From positions 496,001 to 560,000 of the forward strand of contig NZ_CP154608.1 in assembly GCF_039555325.1 (NCBI RefSeq): a stretch of 64,000 bases of DNA. The letters are read 5' to 3'. Below are positions 7,272 through 15,130 of this stretch, piece by piece. The notes beneath the pieces were generated by a model that made no database searches, was not told the DNA's origin, and was given only the letters and a program-made list of their open reading frames with translations. Both the position numbers and the translations under genes were made by a program. Within the stretch, counting starts at the first letter, position 1, and every line of letters starts with the position of its first letter. Source of the DNA: Sphingomicrobium sp. XHP0239. GTDB lineage: Bacteria > Pseudomonadota > Alphaproteobacteria > Sphingomonadales > Sphingomonadaceae.

Positions 7272-7934
7272 ATGAAGGCCTATCTTTCATCGCACGGGCT
7301 GGGACCCGGTATCGGCGCTTTACGAGAGATTGCGGGGGGCAACCGAACCGCGATCATCGTCAACGCACTCGATCATTTCCCGTCCGCCGAGCGCAAACGC
7401 ATCGTGAACGACGTGATTGGAATCGAGCCGCTGTTCGCCGGTGCAGGGCTGCTTCCGAAGATCATCGATCTGCGCGAATCGTTCGAGACGAGGTCGTTTG
7501 GGAATTTCGCAGATGAATTCGATATTGTCTGGCTGACGGGAGGGAACTGCTTCGTGCTTCAGCGGGCCCTCGTCCATTCAGGGATGGACCGCTATTTGAT
7601 CGATGCCGTTCGCGACGAGCGAATCGTATATGCTGGCTGGAGCGCCGGAGCGTGCGTTGCGGGGACATCGTTGCGGGGTCTCTATCAGGTGGACGACCCC
7701 GATATCGTGCCGCAAGGTTATCCGACGTTTCCGGCACCCGAAAGCGGTCTGGGGTTCATCGAGGGAACGATCCTGCCCCATTTCGATTCGGCTCATCCCG
7801 AAAGTGACGACATCGGCCGAGCGTTCAAGCAATTAAAGCGGGAGGGCGCGGTCGTAACCTGCCTGCGAGACGGCGAAGCGCTGCTGATTGCGAACGAGAA
7901 CGTTCGGCACATATCGACTGAGAGGGCTGCCTAA
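7272..7934 (+). CDS. Peptidase E-like protein (S51 family, type 1 glutamine amidotransferase-like)
   Basis: The 220-residue protein shows the S51 dipeptidase E signature. WLTGGNCFVLQ (near 87-97) precedes the nucleophile elbow GWSAGACV with Ser124, and the likely catalytic histidine is His170 in ILPHFDSAHP. Family enzymes cleave Asp-X dipeptides, and cyanophycinases are relatives. It lies 6 bases after glmU and its TAA overlaps the ATG of glmS as TAATG, so its translation is coupled to glmS. Why a peptidase-like enzyme should sit between these two amino-sugar genes is unclear. It could act on a peptide or amide substrate linked to cell-wall turnover, but that is speculation. Confidence 0.85.
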   Translation: MKAYLSSHGLGPGIGALREIAGGNRTAIIVNALDHFPSAERKRIVNDVIGIEPLFAGAGLLPKIIDLRESFETRSFGNFADEFDIVWLTGGNCFVLQRALVHSGMDRYLIDAVRDERIVYAGWSAGACVAGTSLRGLYQVDDPDIVPQGYPTFPAPESGLGFIEGTILPHFDSAHPESDDIGRAFKQLKREGAVVTCLRDGEALLIANENVRHISTERAA

Positions 7935-9757
7935 TGTGTGGGATCGTCGCCATTGTCGGCAAGGAGCCGGTCGCCGAACGCCTGTTCGATGGGCTCAAAC
8001 GGCTGGAGTATCGCGGTTACGATAGTGCGGGGATCTGCACGCTGCAGGACGAGAATTTCCAGCGCCGCCGGGCGGAGGGTAAGCTCGACAATCTGCGCAG
8101 TCTGCTCGACGAACAGCCGCTTCCCGGTCAGATCGGCATCGCCCACACACGTTGGGCCACCCACGGCGCACCGGTCGAGAAGAACGCCCATCCGCACATC
8201 GCGGGGCCGGTGGCCATCATCCACAACGGGATCATCGAGAATTTCAAACCCCTTCGCGCCGAACTGGCGGCCGAAGGGGTAGAGATGCAGTCGGATACCG
8301 ACAGCGAGGTCGTGGCGCATCTGGTCGCCCGCGAGCTGCGGGGCGGGGCGAGCCCGAGGGACGCGGTCGGCGCCGTTCTGTCGCGACTGCAGGGGGCGTT
8401 CGCGATGGCCTTCCTGTTCCGCGAACATGAGGATCTGGTCATCGGCGCGCGGCGGGGCAGTCCGCTGACCATCGGCTATGGCGAGGGCGAGAATTATCTC
8501 GGCTCCGACGCCATCGCGCTCGCGCCGTGGACGCAGCGCATCGCCTATCTCGAAGAAGGTGATTGGGCGGTCGTGACGCGCGAGACCGTGCAGATTTACG
8601 ACGCCGACAACGAAGCGGTGCAACGCGAGATCGTGACATCGGGCGCCAATGCGAGCGCCGTCGAGAAGGGCAACTATCGCCACTTCATGCAAAAGGAGAT
8701 GTTCGAGCAGCCGATCGTGGTTGCGCAGACCCTCCAGAGCTACGTCCGCCCGTACGACGGCGAGGTCAGCCTGCCCGACAACAGTCTGGAGCTGGCGTCG
8801 ATCAACCGGGTGACGATCGTCGCCTGCGGGACGAGCTTCTATGCCGGGATGGTCGCGAAATACTGGATCGAGCGCTTCGCACGTGTACCCGTCGACATCG
8901 ACGTGGCGAGCGAGTTTCGCTATCGCGACCCCATCCTCGTAAAGGGCGAACTGTCGCTGTTCATTTCGCAGTCGGGCGAGACCGCCGACACGCTGGCGGC
9001 GCTGCGCCACGCCAAGGAAAGCGGACAGGTGATTGCTGCGGTCATCAACGTGCCGACCAGCACGATGGCGCGCGAAGCGGATCTCCTCCTTCCCACCCAC
9101 GCGGGTCCCGAGATCGGCGTGGCGTCGACGAAGGCGTTTACCTGTCAACTTGCGGTGCTGGCAGCCTTCGCAACGCGGTTGGCGCGGGCGAAGGGGATGA
9201 TAGACGCGGACGAGGAAGCCGCGATCGTCGAACATCTGCAGGAGGCACCCGAAGCGATGCAGCGCGCGCTCGACCATGACGAGGACATCGCCTCGATGGC
9301 GCACCTCGTCAGTCCTGCGCGCGACGTGCTCTACCTTGGTCGTGGGCCGGATTATCCGCTGGCGCTGGAGGGTGCGCTGAAGCTCAAGGAAATCAGCTAC
9401 ATCCACGCGGAGGGCTACGCCGCTGGCGAGATGAAACATGGGCCGATCGCGCTGATCGACGACAAGGTGCCGGTGATCGTGCTGGCGCCGTCGGGGCCCT
9501 ATTTCGAGAAGACCGTCTCCAACATGGAAGAGGTGCGCGCGCGCGGTGGAAAGATCATTCTGGTGTCCGACGCCGAAGGGATCGAGAAGGCGGGTGAGGG
9601 GTGCATGGCGACCATCGAGATGCCCGCCGTCCACCCGCTGATCCAGCCGCTCGTCTACGCCATTCCGGTCCAGCTGCTCGCCTATCACGTAGCGGTCGAG
9701 AAAGGCACCGACGTCGATCAGCCGCGCAATCTCGCCAAGAGCGTGACGGTCGAATAG
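7934..9757 (+). CDS. glmS: Glutamine--fructose-6-phosphate aminotransferase (isomerizing)
   Basis: GlmS converts fructose-6-phosphate and glutamine to glucosamine-6-phosphate, the first step toward UDP-GlcNAc. The N-terminal class II glutaminase begins MCGIVAIVG with the nucleophile Cys2, and contains RWATHGAP and HNGIIEN. Two SIS domains follow, with CGTSFYAG, ISQSGETADTLAAL and STKAFTCQLAVL. The C-terminus ends in the family signature DVDQPRNLAKSVTVE. Its length of 607 residues is standard. It is coupled to the S51-like gene by a TAATG overlap. No glmS ribozyme is expected or seen in this group, so control is probably at the operon promoter. Confidence 0.98.
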   Translation: MCGIVAIVGKEPVAERLFDGLKRLEYRGYDSAGICTLQDENFQRRRAEGKLDNLRSLLDEQPLPGQIGIAHTRWATHGAPVEKNAHPHIAGPVAIIHNGIIENFKPLRAELAAEGVEMQSDTDSEVVAHLVARELRGGASPRDAVGAVLSRLQGAFAMAFLFREHEDLVIGARRGSPLTIGYGEGENYLGSDAIALAPWTQRIAYLEEGDWAVVTRETVQIYDADNEAVQREIVTSGANASAVEKGNYRHFMQKEMFEQPIVVAQTLQSYVRPYDGEVSLPDNSLELASINRVTIVACGTSFYAGMVAKYWIERFARVPVDIDVASEFRYRDPILVKGELSLFISQSGETADTLAALRHAKESGQVIAAVINVPTSTMAREADLLLPTHAGPEIGVASTKAFTCQLAVLAAFATRLARAKGMIDADEEAAIVEHLQEAPEAMQRALDHDEDIASMAHLVSPARDVLYLGRGPDYPLALEGALKLKEISYIHAEGYAAGEMKHGPIALIDDKVPVIVLAPSGPYFEKTVSNMEEVRARGGKIILVSDAEGIEKAGEGCMATIEMPAVHPLIQPLVYAIPVQLLAYHVAVEKGTDVDQPRNLAKSVTVE

Positions 9758-9773
9758 TCTCGCCCAACGGAGA

Positions 9774-10994
9774 ATGGCCATGCATGTCACCGAGGATTTC
9801 AGCTTCACCGGCGCGGGCGGTCATATGCTCGTCGGGAAACTGGAAACGCCGCGGTACGGCAAGCCCCGCGCTTGCGCGATCTTTGCGCATTGTTTTACCT
9901 GCGGAAAGGACAGCAAGGCCGCGACGACCATCACGCGCAAGCTGGCGGAGGAGGGGTTTGCGGTGCTCCGCTTCGATTTTGCGGGCCTGGGAGAATCCGA
10001 AGGCGACTTTTCCAGCTTCGCGAGCCAGGTCGAGGATCTTCAGGCGGCGGCCGACGCGATGCGAAGGAAGGGTAGCGAGCCCTCGCTGTTGATCGGGCAC
10101 AGCCTCGGCGGGGCAGCAGTCATCGCGGCTGCACCCGAAATCGACAGCGTGACCGCGATCGCGACGCTAGGCGCTCCGTCGGATACCGACCATGTGCTCA
10201 ATCATCTGGGCGGCGCGCGCGAGGAGATCGAGGTCGAAGGCGAGGCGGTCGTGAGGATCGCCGGCCGCGACTTTCAGGTGACGAAGGAATTCATCGAAAA
10301 TACGGCAGGGCAGCTCCAGAAAGACCGGCTCGAGAAGCTCTCGAAGCCTATCCTCATCATGCATTCCCCGACCGATGAGGTGGTGGACGTCGATCATGCG
10401 GGTAAAATCTTCCGCGCCGCCGCCCATCCCAAGAGCTTCGTCGCGCTGGACGGAGCGGACCATCTGTTACGGGACCCGGTTCAGGCCGAATATGCGGCGA
10501 CGATCATCACGGCTTGGGCGCTTAAATATGCACCCAGGCTGGAGGAAGGCGTTGCCCCGCTGCCGCTGGACGGAACGGTGCGGGTCGAGACGGCAGGCGG
10601 CAAGTTCGCGCAGTTCGTGTCGTTCCGCGAGCATCGTTTCATCGCCGACGAGCCCAAGAGCTACGGCGGGTTCGACGACGGACCCACGCCGTACGACCTG
10701 TTGCTGGGCGCACTCGGCACATGCACCGCGATGACGATGCAGATGTATGCGCGGCATAAGGAGTTTCCGCTCGACGGCGTGGCAGTCACACTGGAGCATA
10801 GTCGCGACCACCACGCCGATACGAAAAGCGACGTCGAAGGCGATGACAAGAAGGTCGAGGCGATCGATATGCATATCGAGGTTCACGGCGCCCAATTGAC
10901 CGATGAACAGCGCGAGAGGATCGTCGCCATCGCCTCCAAGTGCCCCGTCCACCGGACGCTGACGGGCGATCTTCATATCCATAAGACATCCTGA
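9774..10994 (+). CDS. Bifunctional alpha/beta hydrolase - OsmC family protein
   Basis: This 406-residue fusion has an N-terminal alpha/beta hydrolase (about 15-255) with nucleophile elbow GHSLGG (Ser110), an acid in HSPTDEVVD and histidine in DGADHLLRD. The C-terminal OsmC/Ohr-like domain (about 270-405) carries the two peroxidatic cysteines in LGTCTAMTMQ and ASKCPVHRTL. OsmC proteins reduce organic hydroperoxides, while the hydrolase could release them from esters. This fusion is known as a family, but its substrate is not. It starts 16 bases after glmS and runs into alr with 4 bases between, so it travels with cell-wall genes. Confidence 0.9.
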   Translation: MAMHVTEDFSFTGAGGHMLVGKLETPRYGKPRACAIFAHCFTCGKDSKAATTITRKLAEEGFAVLRFDFAGLGESEGDFSSFASQVEDLQAAADAMRRKGSEPSLLIGHSLGGAAVIAAAPEIDSVTAIATLGAPSDTDHVLNHLGGAREEIEVEGEAVVRIAGRDFQVTKEFIENTAGQLQKDRLEKLSKPILIMHSPTDEVVDVDHAGKIFRAAAHPKSFVALDGADHLLRDPVQAEYAATIITAWALKYAPRLEEGVAPLPLDGTVRVETAGGKFAQFVSFREHRFIADEPKSYGGFDDGPTPYDLLLGALGTCTAMTMQMYARHKEFPLDGVAVTLEHSRDHHADTKSDVEGDDKKVEAIDMHIEVHGAQLTDEQRERIVAIASKCPVHRTLTGDLHIHKTS

Positions 10995-10998
10995 CGCG

Positions 10999-12036
10999 AT
11001 GGCGCATCGCCCCCATCGTCTGCTGCTGTCGGGACGCGCGCTGCGCGCCAACTGGAGAGCGCTCAACGATGCGGCGAAGGTAGAGACGGGCGCGGCGATC
11101 AAGGCTGACGGCTACGGGCTTGGCGCGCGCGAGGTGATGGAACGGCTTTACGACGAGGGCGCACGGGAGTTCTTCGTTGCGACATGGGGCGAAGCGGAGG
11201 CTCTCGGCGATCTGCCCGAGGGCGCGCGGCTCGCGATCTTTCACGGCCTCGGCCCCTACGATATCGACGATGCGAGGCGAAGCGTTGCCCGCCCGGTCCT
11301 GAACAGCGTCGAACAGGTCCGACGATGGCGCGGATCCGGGATCGACGGCGCTTGCGACGTGATGGTCGATACCGGGATGAACCGGTTGGGGCTCGCGATG
11401 GACGAATTGGGGGCTCTCGACGGGTTGAGAATAGATATCTTGCACAGCCACCTCGCCTGTGCCGACGAGCCCGATAACCCGCTGACCCCGCTTCAGCGGG
11501 AGCGGTTTCAGACCGCAAAGGCCAAGGTCGCCGCAAACCGCTACAGCCTCGCCAACTCAGCCGGGATCGCGCTCGGCCGCGACTATGCGTTCGATCTCGT
11601 CCGCCCGGGTCTTGCGCTCTACGGCGGCGTGCCACGACCGGACATGGCGGCGATGGTCGCACCGGTCGCAAGGCTGCAGGCACAGGTAGTGCAGCGCCGC
11701 ACAATCGCTGCGGGGGATACGATCGGCTACAACGCGACCTATACCGCGCCCGCCGACATGCCGGTCGCGATTCTGAACATCGGCTATGCCGACGGCTATC
11801 CGCGCAACATGACAGGCAAAGGCGTGGCGTCGTTCGACGGGATCGCGTTGCCGCTCGTCGGGCGGGTGTCGATGGACTTGGTAGCGGTCGACCTCCGCGA
11901 GGCACCGCAAGTGAAGGAGGGGGACTGGCTCGATCTTGCGTCCGATCCGCAGACGCTCGCGGCGGCAGCGGGGATCAGCCAGTATGAAGCGCTGACCGGG
12001 ATGGGTCAGCGCTTCGAAAGGAAATGGGTCGACTAG
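10999..12036 (+). CDS. alr: Alanine racemase
   Basis: This PLP enzyme interconverts L- and D-alanine for peptidoglycan. The PLP lysine is Lys35 in AAIKADGYGLG, and the second catalytic base Tyr lies in TIGYNATYTA. Other family marks are HSHLACADEP, RPGLALYGG and VGRVSMDLVAVD. At 345 residues it is slightly short but complete. It follows the hydrolase-OsmC gene by 4 bases. Its stop codon TAG shares the four bases CTAG (12033-12036) with the stop of the convergent gene on the other strand, so the two genes end tail to tail without any terminator space. Confidence 0.95.
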   Translation: MAHRPHRLLLSGRALRANWRALNDAAKVETGAAIKADGYGLGAREVMERLYDEGAREFFVATWGEAEALGDLPEGARLAIFHGLGPYDIDDARRSVARPVLNSVEQVRRWRGSGIDGACDVMVDTGMNRLGLAMDELGALDGLRIDILHSHLACADEPDNPLTPLQRERFQTAKAKVAANRYSLANSAGIALGRDYAFDLVRPGLALYGGVPRPDMAAMVAPVARLQAQVVQRRTIAAGDTIGYNATYTAPADMPVAILNIGYADGYPRNMTGKGVASFDGIALPLVGRVSMDLVAVDLREAPQVKEGDWLDLASDPQTLAAAAGISQYEALTGMGQRFERKWVD

Positions 12037-12401
12037 CGGGTCTCGGCGCTGGCCATTGCGTCGCGCGCACCCATGCGAAGCAGCAGGATGTCGGCGACTT
12101 TGTGGCTCGACAGAATGTCACCATCAACGCCTTCGAGCACGATGTCGTCATTCTCCTTGACCGAGCGGAGCAGGACCAACGCTTCGCGCGTCTTCCCCTT
12201 TTTCACGAAGATCTGCGCGAGATTGATGCGTGCGCCCACGTCCGTGCGTGCGGTTTCGAGCAGTTTGCGTTCGGCGGCGTCATAGTCGCCGGCCATCATT
12301 TCGGCGAAGGCCGTCTCGCTCGGCTCGTAGCCACGTTCCTGAGCAGCCGCTGGAGAAATCGAGAGCGCAGCAATGGCCGCGGCAGCGAACAGGATCTTCA
12401 T
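12033..12401 (-). CDS. Small secreted tetratricopeptide-like protein
   Basis: The 122-residue protein has a clear signal peptide (about 1-22, MKILFAAAAIAAL...AAAQ). The mature part has TPR-like helix pairs, FAEMMAGDYDAAERKLLETA and INLAQIFVKKGKTREALVLL. It is predicted to be periplasmic. Start ATG 12401 is preceded by a perfect AGGAGG six bases upstream. An upstream TTG at 12407 is less likely. The promoter region contains several inverted repeats. Similar small TPR proteins are common in sphingomonads but have no assigned role. Confidence 0.8.
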   Translation of the reverse strand: MKILFAAAAIAALSISPAAAQERGYEPSETAFAEMMAGDYDAAERKLLETARTDVGARINLAQIFVKKGKTREALVLLRSVKENDDIVLEGVDGDILSSHKVADILLLRMGARDAMASAETR

Positions 12402-12428
12402 GGTCAACCTCCTTGTGGATCGAAGGCG

Positions 12429-12457
12429 ACGATAGGATTATGACACCAATGTGTCAA
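12429..12457 (-). promoter_or_regulatory. Promoter with overlapping operator for the small TPR protein
   Basis: Read on the minus strand, TTGACA (12457-12452) is followed after 17 bases by TATCGT (12434-12429), a good housekeeping promoter placed about 28 bases before the ATG. The perfect inverted repeat TGACAC-CAAT-GTGTCA (12441-12456) covers most of the -35 box and the adjacent spacer, which is a typical repressor position. The binding protein is unknown. Confidence 0.6.
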
Positions 12458-12473
12458 CTTGAGTTCATCAATC

Positions 12474-12534
12474 TGTCACAAAGCTGGCGACTCCTCGTTC
12501 GATTTTGCGTTTTTCTGCGCCTGTCTTTGTGACA
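12474..12534. repeat. 10-base inverted repeat upstream of the TPR protein promoter
   Basis: TGTCACAAAG at 12474-12483 and its exact reverse complement CTTTGTGACA at 12525-12534 are separated by 41 bases. Both lie upstream of the -35 box of the small TPR gene and downstream of nth. They share the TGTCA/TGACA pentamer with the operator over the promoter, giving four copies in about 95 bases. They may be paired protein-binding sites. Confidence 0.45.
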
Positions 12535-12542
12535 AACGGGTT

Positions 12543-13190
12543 TCACCTAGCCGCCGGATCGGGGGTTTTCTTGCGATAGCGGCAGAGGTCCGCGACCACG
12601 CATCGCCAGCATTCGGGTGTCCGCGCCTTGCAGGTGTAGCGGCCATGCAGGATTAGCCAATGATGCGCCCTCAGCCGAAACGGGGCGGGGGTTTGCTTGT
12701 CGAGTTTCTTCTCGACGCTGAGCGGGGTCTTTCCGGGCGCGAGGCCGGTGCGATTGCCGACGCGAAAGATGTGCGTGTCGACGGCGAACGTTTCCTGTCC
12801 GAAAGCCTCGTTGAGAACGACATTGGCGGTCTTGCGCCCCACGCCGGGGAGGCTCTCCAACGCCGCCCGGTCCGCGGGCACCTCGCCGCCATGTTCCTCG
12901 ACCAGGATGCGGGCAGCGCGGATGACGTTCTTCGCCTTCTGATTGAACAGGCCGAGTGTCTTGATGTGGGCCTTCAATTCATCCTCGCCCAGGTCCAGCA
13001 TCTGCTGCGGTGTCTGGACACGCTCGAACAAAGATTTGGTCGCCTTGTTGACGCCGACATCGGTCGACTGGGCAGATAGAGCGACCGCAACGACGAGCTG
13101 ATAAGGGTTGGAATAGGCAAGTTCGGCCTCGGGCTCGGGATTGTCCTCGGCGAGCCGCGAGTAGAAGGCGAAGATATCGTCCTTCTTCAT
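12543..13190 (-). CDS. nth: Endonuclease III (DNA N-glycosylase/AP lyase)
   Basis: Nth removes oxidised pyrimidines and nicks the AP site in base-excision repair. The helix-hairpin-helix segment LESLPGVGRKTANVVL includes the catalytic lysine, and VDTHIFRVGNR includes the catalytic aspartate. The C-terminal 4Fe-4S motif is C-X6-C-X2-C-X5-C (CKARTPECWRCVVADLC). Its 215 residues match the family. The gene starts 18 bases after dapB on the same strand, so it may be cotranscribed with dapB and the thioesterase gene. Confidence 0.97.
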   Translation of the reverse strand: MKKDDIFAFYSRLAEDNPEPEAELAYSNPYQLVVAVALSAQSTDVGVNKATKSLFERVQTPQQMLDLGEDELKAHIKTLGLFNQKAKNVIRAARILVEEHGGEVPADRAALESLPGVGRKTANVVLNEAFGQETFAVDTHIFRVGNRTGLAPGKTPLSVEKKLDKQTPAPFRLRAHHWLILHGRYTCKARTPECWRCVVADLCRYRKKTPDPAAR

Positions 13191-13207
13191 GCCGTCTGCC
13201 GCTCGGG

Positions 13208-13897
13208 CTATTGCCCGATCACGTCTCGCATCGAGTAGAGACCGGGTTCCCTGTCGACGAGGAATTGCGCTGCGATCAGCGCGCCGCGTGCGAAGATGGC
13301 GCGGTCCTCGGCGCGGTGCGAGAGAATGAGGCGCTCCTGCGGGCCCAGAAAGAGCACGTCGTGATCGCCCGCGACGCTGCCGCCGCGGAGCGCGGCATAG
13401 CCGATCGCGCCCTGTTCACGGTGAAGGCCGGTGCCGTCGCGTCCGCGTTCCTCGCCCGTCTCGCCGCCGCGCCCCTTCGCCGCCGCGCTGCCGAGATGGA
13501 GCGCGGTTCCGGAGGGGGCGTCGGCCTTGTGCCGGTGGTGGGTTTCGCTGATCTCCACATCCCATTCGTAAGACGGCAGGATCCGGGCGGCGCGTTCGAC
13601 GAGATCGGCCAATAGCGCGACCCCGACCGAGGTGTTGGGGGCCTTGAGGATGGCGATCTGCTGCGACGCATCCTCCAGCATCTTGTCGTGATGGTCGTCC
13701 AGTCCGGTAGTGCCGACGAGCAGCGCCACGCCGCTCGCCTTCGCCTGTTCGATCGAGGCTTTGAGGGCGGCGGGGGCGGAGAAATCGATGAGGACGTCGG
13801 GGTCGTGATTGTCGACCTCGATGTCCGGCATATCATCGGCGGCTGCGGAAATGGCGCGGCCCATGCGGCCGTCGGCGGCAAATAGCTTGATCTTCAT
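13208..13897 (-). CDS. dapB: 4-hydroxy-tetrahydrodipicolinate reductase (short form)
   Basis: DapB makes tetrahydrodipicolinate for lysine and diaminopimelate synthesis. The catalytic segment ETHHRHKADAPSGTAL and the central LVGTTGL are intact. The protein is only 229 residues, against 240-275 for most homologs, because the region between the dinucleotide-binding loop and DVLIDFSAPAAL is about 30 residues shorter. The loop itself reads FAADGRMGR, lacking the first glycine of GxxGxxG. Cofactor binding may therefore differ. I chose ATG 13897 as the start of the conserved domain, although the frame stays open upstream. Confidence 0.93.
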   Translation of the reverse strand: MKIKLFAADGRMGRAISAAADDMPDIEVDNHDPDVLIDFSAPAALKASIEQAKASGVALLVGTTGLDDHHDKMLEDASQQIAILKAPNTSVGVALLADLVERAARILPSYEWDVEISETHHRHKADAPSGTALHLGSAAAKGRGGETGEERGRDGTGLHREQGAIGYAALRGGSVAGDHDVLFLGPQERLILSHRAEDRAIFARGALIAAQFLVDREPGLYSMRDVIGQ

Positions 13898-13934
13898 GGC
13901 CCGTGTTGTGGCGGCGCGAACGCCGGGGCGCAAG

Positions 13935-14330
13935 CTAGTCGCCGACGAAGCGATCGACGATGTCGGCTTTGAGGCGGGCCGGGCGCTGGCTGTCGGCGTC
14001 GAGACAGCACCAGACACTCTTCACTTCCGCGACGACTTCCTCGCCGCGTTTGATGACGGTGGTAAAGAAGGCGCGCGCTCCGCGAACCCGGTCCGCCACG
14101 ACGCTGGCAACGACGTTGTCGTCGATGAAGGTTGGAGCGCGATAGTTGATCTCATGCTTCAGCGCGACCCACAGATGACGAGCGACCGCATCGGGCGGCG
14201 CGACCTTGGACCAATAGTCCACGACCGCGTCCTGCACCCACTTGAGATACACCGAATTGTTGACGTGCCCCATGTGATCGATATCGGAAGGTTCGATACC
14301 GATGGGGTGCTGATACGCGCGATCGACCAT
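13935..14330 (-). CDS. Acyl-CoA thioesterase, hotdog fold (YbgC/4HBT-like)
   Basis: The 131-residue protein has the 4-hydroxybenzoyl-CoA thioesterase signature DIDHMGHVNNSVYLKWVQDA near residues 16-35, including the conserved aspartate, followed by the long hotdog helix and the strands EINYRAPTFIDD and RGARAFFTTVIK. Family members hydrolyse short- or medium-chain acyl-CoA in the cytoplasm. The exact substrate is unknown. It lies 37 bases upstream of dapB on the same strand and is divergent from the sirtuin gene, with a perfect inverted repeat in the shared upstream region. Confidence 0.87.
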   Translation of the reverse strand: MVDRAYQHPIGIEPSDIDHMGHVNNSVYLKWVQDAVVDYWSKVAPPDAVARHLWVALKHEINYRAPTFIDDNVVASVVADRVRGARAFFTTVIKRGEEVVAEVKSVWCCLDADSQRPARLKADIVDRFVGD

Positions 14331-14347
14331 GCCACAATCCTGCCTTT

Positions 14348-14365
14348 ATTGACATCTTTGTCAAT
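14348..14365. promoter_or_regulatory. Palindromic site between thioesterase and sirtuin genes
   Basis: ATTGACA-TCTT-TGTCAAT is a perfect inverted repeat with 7-base arms, 18 bases before the thioesterase start and 57 bases before the sirtuin start. Each arm contains TTGACA reading toward one gene, so it may be two back-to-back -35 boxes. No good -10 boxes follow at 17 bases, which makes a regulator-binding site more likely. Confidence 0.45.
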
Positions 14366-14421
14366 GCCTATTGCCGGACAATGGTTGCGGATTGATTGCG
14401 CGCTCCCCATTTTTGCTGGCG

Positions 14422-15123
14422 ATGCAGGTTCGCAATATCGTCATTCTGACCGGCGCCGGGATATCGGCGGAGAGCGGGCTGGCGACCTTCCGGGGTCCCG
14501 AGGGTCTTTGGGAAGGTCACCGGGTCGATGATGTGGCGACGCCCGAAGCGTTCCAGCGCGATCCCGAGCTTGTGCAGCGATTCTACGATGCTCGAAGAGC
14601 CGCGCTGTCGGATGTCGAGCCCAATGCCGCGCACGAAGCCCTCGCCCGGCTCGATCGCGAATGGGAGGGCGACCTGTTGATCGTGACGCAGAATGTCGAT
14701 GATCTACACGAACGCGCCGGAGCCGAGCGGCTCGTCCACATGCACGGCGAACTGCAGAGCGCGCTGTGCACGGCGTGCGGCGAACGCTCGCGAAGCCCTG
14801 CGCGCTTGAGCGAGGCACCGAGGTGCGGCTGCGGATCGGCGAGCCTACGACCCGATATCGTTTGGTTCGGCGAGATGCCCTATTCGATGGAGCGGATCGA
14901 GGAGGCCTTGGTGCGGTGCGACCTGTTCGTGTCGATCGGTACGTCAGGCGCAGTCTATCCGGCGGCAGGGTTCGTGCAGAGCGCGAAATATCGGGGTGCG
15001 CATTGCGTCGAACTCAACCTCGACCCGAGCCAAGGAAGCATCTTCTTCGACGAAAGCCGAATGGGGCCGGCGAGCGAACTGGTGCCGACGTTCGTCGATG
15101 AACTTCTCGCGGACGATACCTGA
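14422..15123 (+). CDS. cobB: NAD-dependent protein deacylase (sirtuin, CobB-like)
   Basis: The 233-residue sirtuin carries the NAD-binding GAGISAESGLATFRG at the N-terminus, TQNVDDLHERAG, the catalytic histidine in HMHGEL, and a zinc site made of CTAC and, further on, CGCG. The Y-x-x-R pair in RFYDARR marks class III sirtuins, which remove succinyl and other acidic acyl groups as well as acetyl groups. It regulates metabolic enzymes through lysine deacylation. I chose ATG 14422 because it begins just before the Rossmann strand. An ATG-type start 17 codons upstream is possible. It is convergent with the SLC13 transporter gene. Confidence 0.95.
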   Translation: MQVRNIVILTGAGISAESGLATFRGPEGLWEGHRVDDVATPEAFQRDPELVQRFYDARRAALSDVEPNAAHEALARLDREWEGDLLIVTQNVDDLHERAGAERLVHMHGELQSALCTACGERSRSPARLSEAPRCGCGSASLRPDIVWFGEMPYSMERIEEALVRCDLFVSIGTSGAVYPAAGFVQSAKYRGAHCVELNLDPSQGSIFFDESRMGPASELVPTFVDELLADDT

Positions 15124-15130
15124 GATCGCC

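Noticed and set aside
7200..7933. glmS ribozyme or riboswitch before glmS
   Set aside because: The upstream sequence is fully coding (S51-like gene) up to the glmS start, and the ribozyme class is known from Gram-positive bacteria.
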